This document shows, in pieces, positions 1 to 11,034 of a DNA stretch of 64,000 nt (the first letter of the stretch is position 1; each line of letters begins with the position of its first letter). The stretch is from Nematostella vectensis (lineage: Eukaryota > Cnidaria > Anthozoa > Actiniaria > Edwardsiidae), in NCBI RefSeq assembly GCF_932526225.1, contig NC_064047.1, positions 6,633,501 to 6,697,500 on the forward strand, read 5' to 3'. The notes below the pieces were generated by a model. It was not told where the DNA came from, did not search any database, and saw nothing but the letters and a program-made list of their open reading frames with translations. Position numbers and translations under genes: made by a program.

Positions 1-2715
1 GGATGAAGAGACATACTGGTGTATTGAGTTGTTCCCCGGCGATACGTTAGAAGATTTTCCCTCTCAGAAGCTGAAGAGGTTTTTCCTTGTCAGGTGAGTT
101 CAATGATCATTCCCATATCTCTTACAAAATGCATATACACTTATTGCTCGAATATGCACCTCCTTCCGAGGGCCTGGTCTAGAGGACTAATTTGGATAAG
201 CTCCCCAAAATTAAAGCCTCGCCTAAGCGTGTTATACTTAAAAGACTCCGATAATTAGGGAGTGGGTACGTTGCACAGGAAGAAACTAGAAGTGACAGTA
301 CCATCTGCTACAGCATTCTAACATCGAAAGCTTGTTTTGTTATGGTTCTGGGAATGTAAGAGAGGGTTTTTCTTCATTTATGGGACAAGAGAATATGTTA
401 TGATATATGATATAAATGCATGCGTAAAGAGATCACGTGACCTTTTTTTGGGTGGAAAATTCAAGCAAAAATAAACACAGAAATGATTGCCCTTTCTGAA
501 AAAAGTATTCTGGCTTTATACGATAAGCGTTAATTAAATTGCTTTTTGTTGCTGTTATTTTCCGCTAAAAGCCTAAGCGCGTGCTTGCTTGACACCAAAA
601 ATGTCACGTGATCTCTTGGCGCAAGTCCCCTATTAATTGATCCACAGCTGATAGATGTCACTTGAAGTGATTGACATTTGTTTGATTGACAGGTTTATGT
701 TGAACTTCGCGTGTCCGGGGATCATCATGGTGGCAGCGTACGGAGCCCTCGCCTGCAAACTCCGCCTTCGCGTCTCAACACGCATGCGCTGTGACAAGTG
801 CAAAACGAATCTTCGCCCATTAAGTAAGAACAAAAGGGATCTAACATTTCAGTCCCTTCCGTTCTGTCCGGGATCCCTGTGGTTTGCCTCGAGGCAAAAG
901 GGAAGGAAGAGATTTCCGGATGGCGTCACATCATCAATCACAGGAAACCCGAAACACCCATCCCCCAATAATAAACAAACAAACAAACGAACAAACGAAC
1001 GAACGAACGAACGAACGAACGAACGAACGAACGAACGAACGAACGAACAAACAAACAAAGAGACAATAAAAAGGAGAAAAAAATAAACAAAAGTAGGCAA
1101 AGGACTAGGGCTGGGGAATCTAACTAAGAAGACTAGCGACCACGGGCGTCATCTACTTATCTTTCCTATGTTCTCTGACATACATGTATACCCTATTTAG
1201 CGACCACCACCTTTATCTACTTATCTCTCTTATTTTCTTTGACAAGCATGTATCCCCTCTTTTGCGACCACCACCATCATCTACTTATCTTTCCTATGTT
1301 CTCTAACATACATGTATACCCTCTTTAGCGACCACGAGCGTCATCTACTTATCTCTCCTTGGTAAGCTTGTATCCCCTCTTTAGCGACCACAACCATAAT
1401 CTGCTTCTCCCTCCTATGTTTTCTGACATACACGTATCCCTTCTTTAGCGACCACGAGCGTCATCTACTTGTCCAAGTCCAAGAACACCGAAAACTCACC
1501 GACTCCACCAATCTCTATGATAGTCGTGACATCGCCGTCTTCTGAGGCCCTAGAGCATGCTGGGAGTAGTTCAAAGTCCACTGATACAGCGCCTGAACAG
1601 AACTCAATGGAGAGAGATCTTCTGCGCATGATCTATGCTATCATTGTCATCTATCTCGTGTGTTATTTGCCATATCAGATTTTCTTTCTATTAGAATACT
1701 TCAAGGTACGAATATTCCACAGTTTTTGCGAACGCAGTGGCTATGTGCCCGGCAGTCGGGAAAGGTCTTCAATGGACTAAATGCCGACAGTTTTTAATTT
1801 CTTTTTTTTTTCTATAGTGTACATAGACAACGGAAAACATTCAACACCTACAACAAAGCTCAATTCCGATCCGCTTGCTCTTTCTAAACAAATATATAAT
1901 ATTTTGAACTAACTAGGTCAAAAAAATACTGGGTTATTTGAATAACTTAAGAACTTTTGGTCCATCGAGGACCTTCCCCGACTGTCGGGCATATAGGTGA
2001 TGTTACACGCGTCGTTTGCAACATCGCTTTTCTCGCAACAAATGACGCCACCATTTTCGGGGTACGTGTTACACGAATAGTTTTGCAACAAAATGGTTTT
2101 TTTGCAAAAAAAAATTCTAGAGCCCAGGCTCTGCGCGCCCACATTTTGTTGACGCGATCTTATTTGCATGCCCAAAACAAGATGGATTGGGTTTTGTTGC
2201 ACAAAAAAACGACGACGTGATGTTACACGGATCCTGCAACATGTTGCAAAACAAAATGTTGCGTAAAAAAACGAGGCGGAAGACCATGTTACACGGCAAT
2301 CGTCTTTTCGTGCAGCATGGTGCGCGAAAAAACGATGGTGCAAAACGACGCGTGTAACATCACCTTATAGTCACGGAGTTTTGTGAAACGTCAAACGACA
2401 AATAGTTTTTTCCTCCGTTATGTTATCTATTTCTATTTCCATTTGTTTGATTTTCCCTTTTTTCGTTCCTTTTGTTTTTTCTTGATTCCTTTTCAGGTTT
2501 TTTTTCAACTAGCTAAAAAAAACACTCATTTGATTATTTAATTGCGTTAATTTTAGGCTGTCACGCCAAGATGGCGTTACTTTGACGTCACGCGGGAGTA
2601 TTTGTACCTGATCACGTGTTTCCCAAGTGCGCTTCACCCTTTGTGCTATGGCACCATGTGTCCTTTCTACGCCATGGCATTCTCACGGCTAATACTCTGC
2701 AAGAAAACCCGCTGA
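1..2715 (+). CDS. Class A (rhodopsin-like) GPCR, C-terminal half, multi-exon, 5' end outside window
   Basis: Four exons join in phase: 1-93, 693-823, 1449-1705 and 2557-2715, with donors at 94, 824 and 1706 and acceptors ending at 692, 1448 and 2556. They give 212 residues and a TGA stop. Seen: an extracellular loop 2 with the expected cysteine (YWCIELFPGD), TM5 (NFACPGIIMVAAYGALACKL), a long Ser/Thr/Pro-rich third intracellular loop, TM6 with a CYLPYQ core, and TM7 in which the usual NPxxY is replaced by HPLCY. The tail is very short and ends in KKTR. Knowledge: this arrangement is typical of peptide-type rhodopsin-family receptors in the plasma membrane that signal through G proteins. The ligand cannot be told, and TM1-TM4 lie left of the window. 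Odd: the third exon's acceptor lies in the last unit of a tandem repeat, so the exact splice site is less certain than the others. Confidence 0.82.
972..1059. repeat. Tetranucleotide microsatellite (AAAC/AACG)n
   Basis: Uninterrupted aaac and then aacg tetramers fill about 88 bases inside the second intron of the left-edge GPCR gene. The stretch translates as threonine/asparagine/glutamate/arginine runs only because it is free of stops. There is no sign that it is coding. Confidence 0.95.
1134..1477 (+). repeat. Intronic tandem repeat of about 60 bp whose units carry a 3' splice-site motif
   Basis: Units begin near 1134, 1197, 1262, 1326, 1384 and 1447. Each starts with tagcgaccac (or ttgcgaccac), continues with an atctacttatct block and a pyrimidine-rich stretch, and ends in ctcttt. 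Four of the unit junctions read as a polypyrimidine tract plus TAG. The last junction (AG at 1447-1448) is the acceptor that restores the GPCR frame, so the start of the third exon is itself part of the array. Confidence 0.85.
1738..1996. mobile_element. MITE-like inverted-repeat element (family H)
   Basis: The left arm at 1741-1777 (ctatgtgcccggcagtcggg and on) is repeated inverted at 1960-1996, with about 86% identity by eye, enclosing an AT-rich core. Related sequence lies at 46310-46660. The element sits 33 bases after the donor at 1706, within the third GPCR intron. No protein is encoded. Family assignment is unknown. Confidence 0.7.
1996..2364. mobile_element. MITE with about 30-bp terminal inverted repeats (GGTGATGTTACACG ends)
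   Basis: The left end reads ggtgatgttacacgcgtcgt and the right end is its inverted match, ending cgtgtaacatcacc. The interior is full of ttgcaaca/tgttgcaaaa motifs in both orientations. The flanks are TATA-like (catata before, ttatag after), but no exact target-site duplication can be fixed. It abuts the family H element on its left. It is non-autonomous, since the ORFs across it are only inverted-repeat shadows. Confidence 0.8.
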
Positions 2716-2850
2716 CGCACCTGCTGATCACGGCATGAAAATCCGCTGACCCTACACTTTTCTACACCATGGCCTCCTCGCAGCTCATGCTCTGCAAGAA
2801 AGAACGCTGACCACGGCTGAGCTTTTCAAGAAAAAACCGCTGAGCAGTTG
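2649..2850 (+). repeat. Degenerate tandem duplication of the GPCR terminal-exon 3' end
   Basis: The stretch coding the last residues (ctacgccatggcattctcac, near 2668) recurs near 2762 as ctacaccatggcctcctcgc, followed by ctctgcaagaaa and a gctga stop context. A weaker third trace (tttcaagaaaaaaccgctga) lies near 2823. The duplicate keeps the same frame order but lies after the stop, so it is 3' UTR or relic coding sequence. Confidence 0.75.
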
Positions 2851-2859
2851 TGAACTTTT

Positions 2860-4560
2860 TCTTCACTATGACCTTTTCACGTCGCATGAAAAAAAAAAGA
2901 AGAAGAATATACAACAAAAAGCTATCCGTCAAGAAATTGTGAGTTGACGTATTTGCTGGTTCATTCAATGTCAAAGCGAACAATGGTTGCCAGCAAATAC
3001 AAGACCCGTGGGTAACTTTTCTAACGAAATATAAAAATTAACGCTACGCTAACTGTAGCCTGCAAGCCAGTCCTTTCGCGTCCCCAGTGCAAAATAACAA
3101 TATACGCAGTAGGCGCTCGTTAGGTCGGGTTTCCCTCAAGGTCGGGTAAGCACTCGGAGATAGTTCGGAGAAACCGCAGCCTTCGGCATTCACGCCTAGT
3201 CGCGCCTAATTTTGGGACTTTACGCAAAAGGAGAGACCTCTGTTAATAATTTATTGCTTGCCTTGCTTCTTGTTTTCATAAAAAGATAAATGTAAATAGT
3301 ATCTATAATAACATGGAAAAAAAGCAAAATATATTGTTTATAACATTAATAGAAAGCTTTAGACCACAACAGGAATTTTGTTTCAGCCTGTTGAAATAAG
3401 CATAGTATTTGAAGATTCCTTAATAAGCAATTCCTTGTACTCGAGTGACTTCACAAGCGCCTCATTAAATATGCGAGCATGAGGTGGTGGTACTCGGAGA
3501 GAATCAAAGCGTGCGCTTGCACAACGGCGGCCATGTTGGTTTGTTTGACCACCACTTCATAAACCGGAAGTTAACGCACAAAAGAAAGTCACGTGACTGA
3601 ATACAAGCAATTACCCACTTTTGTCTGCCAAGGGAGGGGAGGGGGGGTGCACCCTCCTTCTCTAAAAAATAGCGATACGCCCCTGGTTGAAATGGATTGT
3701 TCTCCGAAGAACGTCCGCAACGTTAGTTATTCAAAACTCCTGTTGTAGTTTTTTTTGTTTGTTTGATATATACGACTTCCCGGTCTTCTGAAGATACCCA
3801 GAAAAACCAGCTATTTAGTGTGCTTTGCCTTATTGTTTTATAAAGAAAAGTTAGCTTAAACTTGATATAGTTTTATAACATAAATATATAAATATAAATA
3901 TTATATAGTATATAATGTAGAATAATGTTTCTTTTTGCAGGAAAATTCACTACCATGCATATTTAACAATATTTCTAATCAGATAATATTTGCATTTTAA
4001 TGAGCTTATAACCATTTGGTTATACGATGTTTGAGAAGTGCAAAGTTCTTGGGCGCCAGATGTCAACATAAATAGTCTGGTTTAACTTGTGCTTTTTAGT
4101 AGGCAAGCATTGCAATTGTATGACATCAAATATGAAATGATTAATCGAAACCTTGGATTATAATCTTAGTCTGAAACCATATCAATCAGTGGCTGTCTTT
4201 TTTCCCTAAATGGAGTAAGCGGCGGCCTGTGATATCATAAAACGCTAGGGCTTGGGCCTGTTTTAGATGCTTTCTAAATGGTCTCCTGGGTAAGCGGAGG
4301 CCTGTGATATCATTAAACGCTAGGGCCTGGATCTTTTTTTCAAGATGCCTGCAAGCAAGATATCAGAAAACATGAATTTTCAGCAATTTTAATTTTTGAG
4401 AATTATCGGGGAAATTGGGCTTTAAAAAATGCCTTCGCGTGAAAATCTGAAATCAAAGAATTCACCCAATTTCTTTAAATGTCGCACATTATTCAGGATA
4501 ATTTAAGAAAACTTTATCAGACCTTCATATCGACTTTTTTTTTAATTGAAGAGGGCCGTA
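2860..4560. other. Intergenic stretch, no supported gene
   Basis: AT-rich spacer between two convergent GPCR genes. Seen: a G-rich element relic near 3630-3690 (a gggagggg run, then tacgcccctgg) and AT-rich DNA around 3840-4000. No exon-like open frame with splice sites was found. Confidence 0.5.
4205..4345 (+). repeat. Two-copy direct repeat (GTAAGCGGMGGCCTGTGATA)
   Basis: The block gtaagcggcggcctgtgata and its continuation cgctagggcttggg at 4216-4258 recur at 4291-4330 with few changes, about 75 bases apart. Part of the motif (cgctagggtctgggcctatt) appears again near 26416-26435, so this is a dispersed element, not a local slip. Confidence 0.75.
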
Positions 4561-4567
4561 CCACATA

Positions 4568-4822
4568 CAGTCGATTGACAAAAGGTTGTCCTCAACCGGC
4601 TCCACGACTACGCGACAAGCCCGCATGTAAGCATGGATAAAAACCACTGAAGCGTCTAGCTGCATATATTAGCCATCGCATATACGGTAAGACTGTGAGA
4701 CTGAAGTTATGCGTTGGCTAATATATGCAGCTAATCGCTTCAGTGCTTTTTAACCATGCTTACATGCAGGCTTGTCGCGTAGTCGCAAAGCTGGTTCAAG
4801 ACAACCTTTTGTCAATCAACTG
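4568..4822. mobile_element. Tc1/mariner-like foldback MITE (family B, short form)
   Basis: A 255-bp element with inverted arms of more than 100 bases. It begins cagtcgattgacaaaaggtt, ends in the inverted match cttttgtcaatcaactg, and is flanked by TA on both sides (4566-4567 and 4823-4824). The TA flank and CAG...CTG ends fit Tc1/mariner-type non-autonomous elements. A longer relative is at 44571-45031. Confidence 0.88.
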
Positions 4823-5196
4823 TATAAGAGCCGATGGAAGTCGAAGTTCTAAAATTATAAGGCAATGACCAGAAAGGGTGTGGCTACCCCCCAGTTTTGT
4901 TAAATCTCTTAACTTGCCCCTCACTATTTCGAGGCCTGTTACGGCGTTGTTGAACACATTCTTACAAAGTGAAGCGGAAAGTTCTCGTACAAGTAAACGT
5001 CCATTCTCCGTTTATTTATTACATAAATACAACTATACAAATTGTAAAGTATGAACTATTTAATTCAAAAGAAGGACAGCAGAAGCTTTCAAAGCTTTGA
5101 AATTTTCCATCCATTTGTAATTAATAACGGAGAACAGCGGTTGAACGGACGAAACCATGCGCAAAATACCATGCTACTCAATGTCGGCGCATGGCT

Positions 5197-6249
5197 TCAT
5201 TCAGTAGCGCTGACCACTATAATCGCGGGCTGGATCCTAGTCCGTTTTTTCTTCAGCCGCGCGATCCAATCACTGAGCCTGTCATAGAATTTTATTACTT
5301 CGTGTTTTATTAAGCGGTTCAAGTACCCATACACGTAAGGGTTTACGAGACCATTTGCATAATACAAATATGACGTCACTTCCGTCGCCACGACTGATAC
5401 CTGAGCTCCCCGAAAGAAGGACAGCAAATTGAGAAACACCAATGGCGTCCAGAACAAAAACAACACACCGACCACTACAGCGAGTGTCAAAGCCGTCTTA
5501 ATTTCCGACTTCATCGCCGAGTGAGGCTTCCGAAGGCAGACCGGACCGGATACAGCCGCAGCCGAAACCTTTCCGACCGCAGTGTCATGATCTACCGGAG
5601 TCACTACGCTTGCTTCCCGAAGATTGACAGCCTGAACTTCGAGTCGAATCTGGCGGGAATGTCTCCAGGCGACTTTTATGATTCTCGAGTACAGAAAGAG
5701 TATGGCGAATAGCGGTAAAAAGTACACTGTTGCGAGTCTGAAGTATGTAAAGCTCGGTAGAACAATGTGATCTGTCTCACAGAGCCATAGTCCGGGTAAA
5801 AACGAGTATTTTCCCCAGCCGAAGAATGGAAAACACGAGGATATTGTAGAATAGACCCACAGTAACGCTATGCAGATTGCAGTTTTTGTTCCTGTAACGG
5901 ACCCGTTGTATTGCAGAGACCATAATATCGCCAAATATCTGTCCACGGTTATCGACAGCAGAGTAAGCACAGATGCCGTACAAAGTGTGTTTTGAAGGAA
6001 TCCAATCACAACACAACCAGGTCGGCCGAACACCCAGCGATGGTAGATGATTCCAGGAATTCTGAAGGGAAGCAGTAGAAGTGCTATTAAAATGTCAGTC
6101 ACGGCGAGATTAGCCAATAGGAAGCCGGTTGGACAATGAAGTCTGCGTACTCGGTAGATGACAAGGCAAATCACGGCATTGCCAAATATGGTCAAAAGCA
6201 TCATTAGCGACGTCAATAGTATTTGACAGATGTCAGCGGCGTCATTCAT
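5197..6249 (-). CDS. Intronless class A (rhodopsin-like) GPCR, orphan
   Basis: Single open frame of 350 residues. Seven hydrophobic segments are visible: TM1 with GN (GNAVICLVIY), TM2 LANLAVTDILIALLLLPF with the conserved LAxxD, the TM3 cysteine at 3.25, DRY followed by LAI at the TM3 end, an ECL2 cysteine in LWLCETD, TM6 FLFWTPLVFL in place of FxxCWxP, and TM7 NGLVNPYVYGYLN with intact NPxxY. Position 3.32 counts as glutamine, not aspartate, so a biogenic amine ligand is unlikely. The tail has a basic run (KKKRTRIQP) and ends in VVSATE. It would be a plasma-membrane G-protein-coupled receptor; ligand unknown. The start at 6249 gives a short N-terminus directly before TM1, as in many intronless cnidarian receptors. 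It runs convergently to the GPCR at the left edge and is not a close copy of it. Confidence 0.93.
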   Translation of the reverse strand: MNDAADICQILLTSLMMLLTIFGNAVICLVIYRVRRLHCPTGFLLANLAVTDILIALLLLPFRIPGIIYHRWVFGRPGCVVIGFLQNTLCTASVLTLLSITVDRYLAILWSLQYNGSVTGTKTAICIALLWVYSTISSCFPFFGWGKYSFLPGLWLCETDHIVLPSFTYFRLATVYFLPLFAILFLYSRIIKVAWRHSRQIRLEVQAVNLREASVVTPVDHDTAVGKVSAAAVSGPVCLRKPHSAMKSEIKTALTLAVVVGVLFLFWTPLVFLNLLSFFRGAQVSVVATEVTSYLYYANGLVNPYVYGYLNRLIKHEVIKFYDRLSDWIARLKKKRTRIQPAIIVVSATE

Positions 6250-7160
6250 TGGTGGATGCGCCAGGTCGGTCTAGTATTATGCGTCTACTCACATCTGTGA
6301 TGGAGTTTAAAACAATCCTGCAGATTAAAACGAAATAGAAGGATTTTTGTTTAATCCCATCTTAGATAAAAAGCTTAGAGTAATAGTTGATATGAGTTAC
6401 TGGCGGTATATAGAAGGGAAACTAAATACTATGACTTTCAGTATAGTGCACAACGAGGAAGTAAATTCTGTCCTAGCAACACCTGCTGCTTTCTTTGTGT
6501 TATATTTTTAGCAGTGATTAAAGAAAACGTCGAGACGTTTAAGGCTATGAAATAACAAGAAAATACAGGCCACTTGAAATGTATACTCGCGTTTTATGAT
6601 TTAAAATCTCGTTTTTTCACTGGGAAAATAATTCTCATCAACGTTTGTCTAATATCTTTTCTTTTTTTCTTTTAAACCACATCTTAAAACTAATTACAAG
6701 AAAACAAAACGTCAGATTGTTCTAGATTGAATGATTAAAATAAGAATACACAAATAAAGGTCAAACACGTTGATTGTCTTACCAAAGTACGAATAAAAAA
6801 GAACAAAAGACGACCATACTTTGTATAAAGCAACGTTTGGATTGCTTACCGAAATAAAAACCTTGTTTCTAACGAACGGGCTCATCCGTAGGCTTCTTGT
6901 TACTGATGACACTGGTTACATTTGTCTACAAAGGAAAAATGAAAGAAGATTTGTATCCTCCCTTGATCTGGGGAAGTTATTAATCATAGGTAATCCACGG
7001 TAATACAGAAGAATTAGCGCGTAACCATGTGGGATCTAGCAGACATATAATATCCTCGAATGATTAATCTAGAACGCATCCTCCTTAAGGCTAGTGATGC
7101 TATCAAATGGTAGCAAATGACATGCGCAGTTAATTTTAGGAGCTTCTTGCTCTGAAACGA
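6250..7160. other. Upstream region of the intronless GPCR, no gene seen
   Basis: AT-rich DNA that should hold the promoter and any 5' UTR of the receptor on the minus strand. No clear TATA plus initiator pair was identified. The small open frames here lack similarity or splice context. Confidence 0.4.
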
Positions 7161-7167
7161 TATAAAT

Positions 7168-7965
7168 AGACCGGGAACCAGATTTGGGTTACCGGGAACC
7201 AGATTGGGTTACCGGGAACCAGATTGGGTTACCAGGAACCAGATTTGGGTTACCAGGAACCAGATTTGGGTTACCGGGAACCAGATTGGGTTACCGGGAA
7301 CCAGATTGGGTTACCAGGAACCAGATTTGGGTTACCAGGAACCAGATTTGGGTTACCGGGAACCAGATTCAGGTTACCAGGAACCAGATTTGGGTTACCG
7401 GGAACCAGATTTGGGTTACCGGGAACCAGATTTGGGTTACCGGGAACCAGATTTGGGTTACCGGGAACCAGATTGGGTTACCAGGAACCAGATTTGGGTT
7501 ACCAGGAACCAGATTTGGGTTACCGGGAACCAGATTGGGTTACCAGGAACCAGATTTGGGTTACCAGGAACCAGATTTGGGTTACCAGGAACCAGATTTG
7601 GGTTACCGGGAACCAGATTGGGTTACCGGGAACCAGATTGGGTTACCAGGAACCAGATTTGGGTTACCAGGAACCAGATTTGGGTTACCGGGAACCAGAT
7701 TCAGGTTACCAGGAACCAGATTTGGGTTACCGGGAACCAGATTTGGGTTACCAGGAACCAGATTTGGGTTACCGGGAACCAGATTTGGGTTACCGGGATC
7801 TAAATTTGGGTTACCGGGAGCCAGATTTGGTTACCGGGAACCAGATTTGGGTTACCTGGAACCAGATTTGGGTTACCGGGAACCAGATTTGGGTTACCGG
7901 GAACTAGATTTGGGTTACCGGGAACCAGATTTGGGCTATCTGGAACCAGATTTATGCTATCGGGA
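7168..7965 (+). repeat. 20/21-bp minisatellite, GGGTTACCRGGAACCAGATT(T)
   Basis: About 38 head-to-tail units fill 800 bases. Units differ by one base in length (20 or 21) and by G or A at the ccggg/ccagg position, so the frame rotates along the array and all three plus frames stay open. A rare variant (gattcagg) occurs twice, at 7368 and 7700, each preceded by the same five-unit series, which points to a higher-order period of about 332 bp. The array decays after 7790. It is free of stops for compositional reasons; a coding role is unlikely. Confidence 0.97.
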
Positions 7966-8269
7966 ATTGAAATCGAGGAGTAAAAGCTGCAGGGAAGATG
8001 GAATTGGGGAATAAAAACAACCAGCAAAAAAGGCGGTATAGGAGAACAAAAGCGACAAGGAAGAAGGGATTCAGAGCTCTCTTCAGGAACATGCCCCTAG
8101 TGACATGACGGGCGTGACTCTGTTACCCTGTGACGAAATCACCAGTCATGCAATATCATTATCATTTACAATAGGATTCAGGTAGTAGATGTCATGAGGA
8201 AGTCAGCAGCATTACTGATAAGAGTGAGTTTACAAGTTACGTGACAAGTGTCAATCAATAAAGTGCTAC

Positions 8270-8612
8270 ACAGTAGAGAGTCACGCAGTTAATTCACACA
8301 GAAAAATGCCACGCAGTAAATTTTACCCAGTAGTATCACGCAGTGAGTGTCACATAATAGTGTAACGCAGTAGTCAGAGTGTCACACAGTAGAGTGTCAC
8401 ACAGGAGAGTTTTGCGCAGCGCACTAGAGTGTCACGCAGTAGATTGTCACGCAGTATTGTCACGCAATAGAGTGTCACACAGTAGAGTGTCACGCAGTAG
8501 TGTCACGCAATAGTGTTGCGCAGCGCAGTAGAATTTCGCACAGTAGTGTAACGCAGTAGAGTGTCACGCAGTAGAGTTTTGCGCAGCGCAGTAGAGTGTC
8601 ACAAGATTGTCT
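8270..8612 (+). repeat. Degenerate minisatellite built on GTCACGCAGTAGAGT
   Basis: Repeated gtcacgcagtag, gtcacacagtag and ttgcgcagcgcagtag modules of 12 to 22 bases run for about 340 bases. It lies 300 bases after the larger minisatellite but has an unrelated unit. No coding signal. Confidence 0.85.
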
Positions 8613-11030
8613 CACGTTTGTGAATCGCAAGTGATGCTGCAAGACACTAAAAGATGAAGGAGCGTCAATGAAAACTGGTTAAAATTGGTTAAAATTTATT
8701 ATAATAAAGCGATGTCGGAATTCAATAAAAAGGTTATATAAATAAATTGAAGCAAAATAAAGTTCGATAAAGTAACAGGTGAAAATAACTCATACATAGT
8801 AAATTTAGATTTTGATGAAAAAAAACCCTGAAAAATAAAATAAATCCGAATAAAAAAAAGATAAATAAATGGAAGAGAGTGTGGAAACTTCACCTCACTA
8901 AGCGCACATCAAATATTGCAGTTTTCGAAATTTGTCTACACGCACACAACCCTAGAAAAAATAAGTAAAAATATTACAAGACCTCCTTAAGCCTGTGACA
9001 AACCATTGAATTACTTAGTACTATTTATTCCTGCAAAACTGAGCGGCGCGCGTAACAAAAAGCCGGTAAGAATCTCTAAAGGGATTAAAGCGCATTCTAA
9101 GGAGGATTTCATGCGAATTTGTCATATTACCATACTATAACAAGACGGAATATTATCATCTACTTTAGCCTGAGTTATAGGAAATAAAAAAAAGAGAAAT
9201 CGAATTAGATTTCTCAAGAAGTCTGTTTACAAACCAGAAACTGTTTACTTGAAATGCATTATTAAACAAAAATAAAACATAAATTCATATGTATATCATA
9301 ACTTTTAAAAACAGGAAAATATTCACTCTAATCAAAGAGAAATCAAACTACAAAGACATTACAATAGTTAAATATGGTGATAACAAAATACAAAAACGTC
9401 GAATGGATACTCTTTAGATGAAATCATGATTTGGTGAAAAAATTCTAAACATAAACAGAAATACTTGAAAATGGTTAAAAGAAAATTAAAGAAAGTTACT
9501 ATAAAAAAAAACAAATTCGTTGAATAAACGCACCACATTGCAGGAAAAGTCACCAAGAGCACAAAATACCGCTAAAAACCGATTATTGCTTCCTAAATCG
9601 AGGCAAATACAACTTATTCGATATTGATTCACATAATATCTTTCATGATATATCCTAGAAAAAAGTTGTTTCAGGAAATGACACATTGCAAAAATTGCCT
9701 TGAGAAATAAACCAGGAGGAAACGTGTTTTTGATAAATAGAAAATAGATTAGAGCGGAATAGACCGATGAAAATAGAACGAGCAATAGATTTATAGTGTT
9801 GGAGCAATAACACGTATTTGGTTTAAAGTTAATTGGTGCCAAGAAGGTAATATCATCGAAAGAATTTCGTCAAAATCATGTCATAGGCATTCTTTTAAGC
9901 CCTAAATTGTCTTTTAGACTATAGATTTGATATCACTTTCCTCAATACTCTTCGAAGCAAGGATGTTGGCATTCCGTACAAAATATTTGCTTTCTATGAA
10001 TTTTTCTTTTCGCGACTGTTTGAGAATTATGGATTAGATCAACAAAACCTATGCAATTTTGTTTTCGCCCCCTTCGATTCGCTCAGTCCTAAAACCCTTC
10101 CTGGTCCGGTGTATCCTACCACGCAAACACAAGGATTGCTGGAAGGGTAAAGAAGGTAAAAAAATACTATGTAAACAGTTATTCAAAAAGTAATAGAAAA
10201 ATAATTCGAAACCTTTTTTTCACATTTCACTCACCAATACAATAAACTCTATAGATGACAGCATCAATAAACCTTAAACGAGAGTTAAACTAAAATAGAC
10301 TAAAAACCTTAAACTAAGACACGGAATAACTGTTTTACCTATTTTATGGTGGTCACCCTTACGTTGTGTATGCCAATTCGTGGCTCTTGGATTCGCAATG
10401 CCGTTTTTAAAGAATACGAGTATGTTTACGTCAAGAAAGCAGATGTCCTCCTATTAATACCATCAGCACACGATCAACCTTACCACCTGCATCCAAACTT
10501 ACAGCGGCAAAGTCCAGCCTTGTTTAATAAAAGCGTTGTTTAATTGCTCAAAATGCACTTTAGGTCCAGAGACTATAAGTGCAAATACGGAAAAATAAAT
10601 AATTTTCTGCCTTTAATTTCTTGTAAAAGGTTTTGAATGAGAGTCTTTGCGGGGGTGGTGATAAAGACGTTTGCAGTCATTCTGTCTTCTATGCGTTTGT
10701 ATATTAAAAACATAGGCGCAAGGGGGTGGGTGGCTTAGCAAACTTCCTTATTAATAAAGATTTCAAATGAAAACTGATCTTTTTAGCAGATTCATCAAAT
10801 GGTTCTACTTGTTTTCACGATAAACTTCAGGAAAATCAAAAGGAAAAAAAAATAATTTGTAATTAGGTAAAATAGGAAATTCGATCACTTGAATATTGCT
10901 AAAAGCATTCGAGTACTGCCTTAGAATTGTGAATACAGAAAAATGTGCAAGTATGCGTTTTGTTACGTAAACTGTAATCTAAAATCAAGTGGATTGCAAA
11001 GGTGAGTCTAAATCTGAATCTTAATCTAAA
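8613..11030. other. AT-rich intergenic DNA, nothing supported
   Basis: Long A/T-rich stretch with scattered short open frames on both strands. No transmembrane, domain-like or splice-supported exon could be recognised. Confidence 0.5.
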
Positions 11031-11034
11031 GGGG

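Noticed and set aside
7184-8014. Long plus-strand open frames over the 20/21-bp repeat as a repetitive protein gene
   Set aside because: All three frames are open because of the repeat unit itself. There is no signal peptide, splice context or frame preference.
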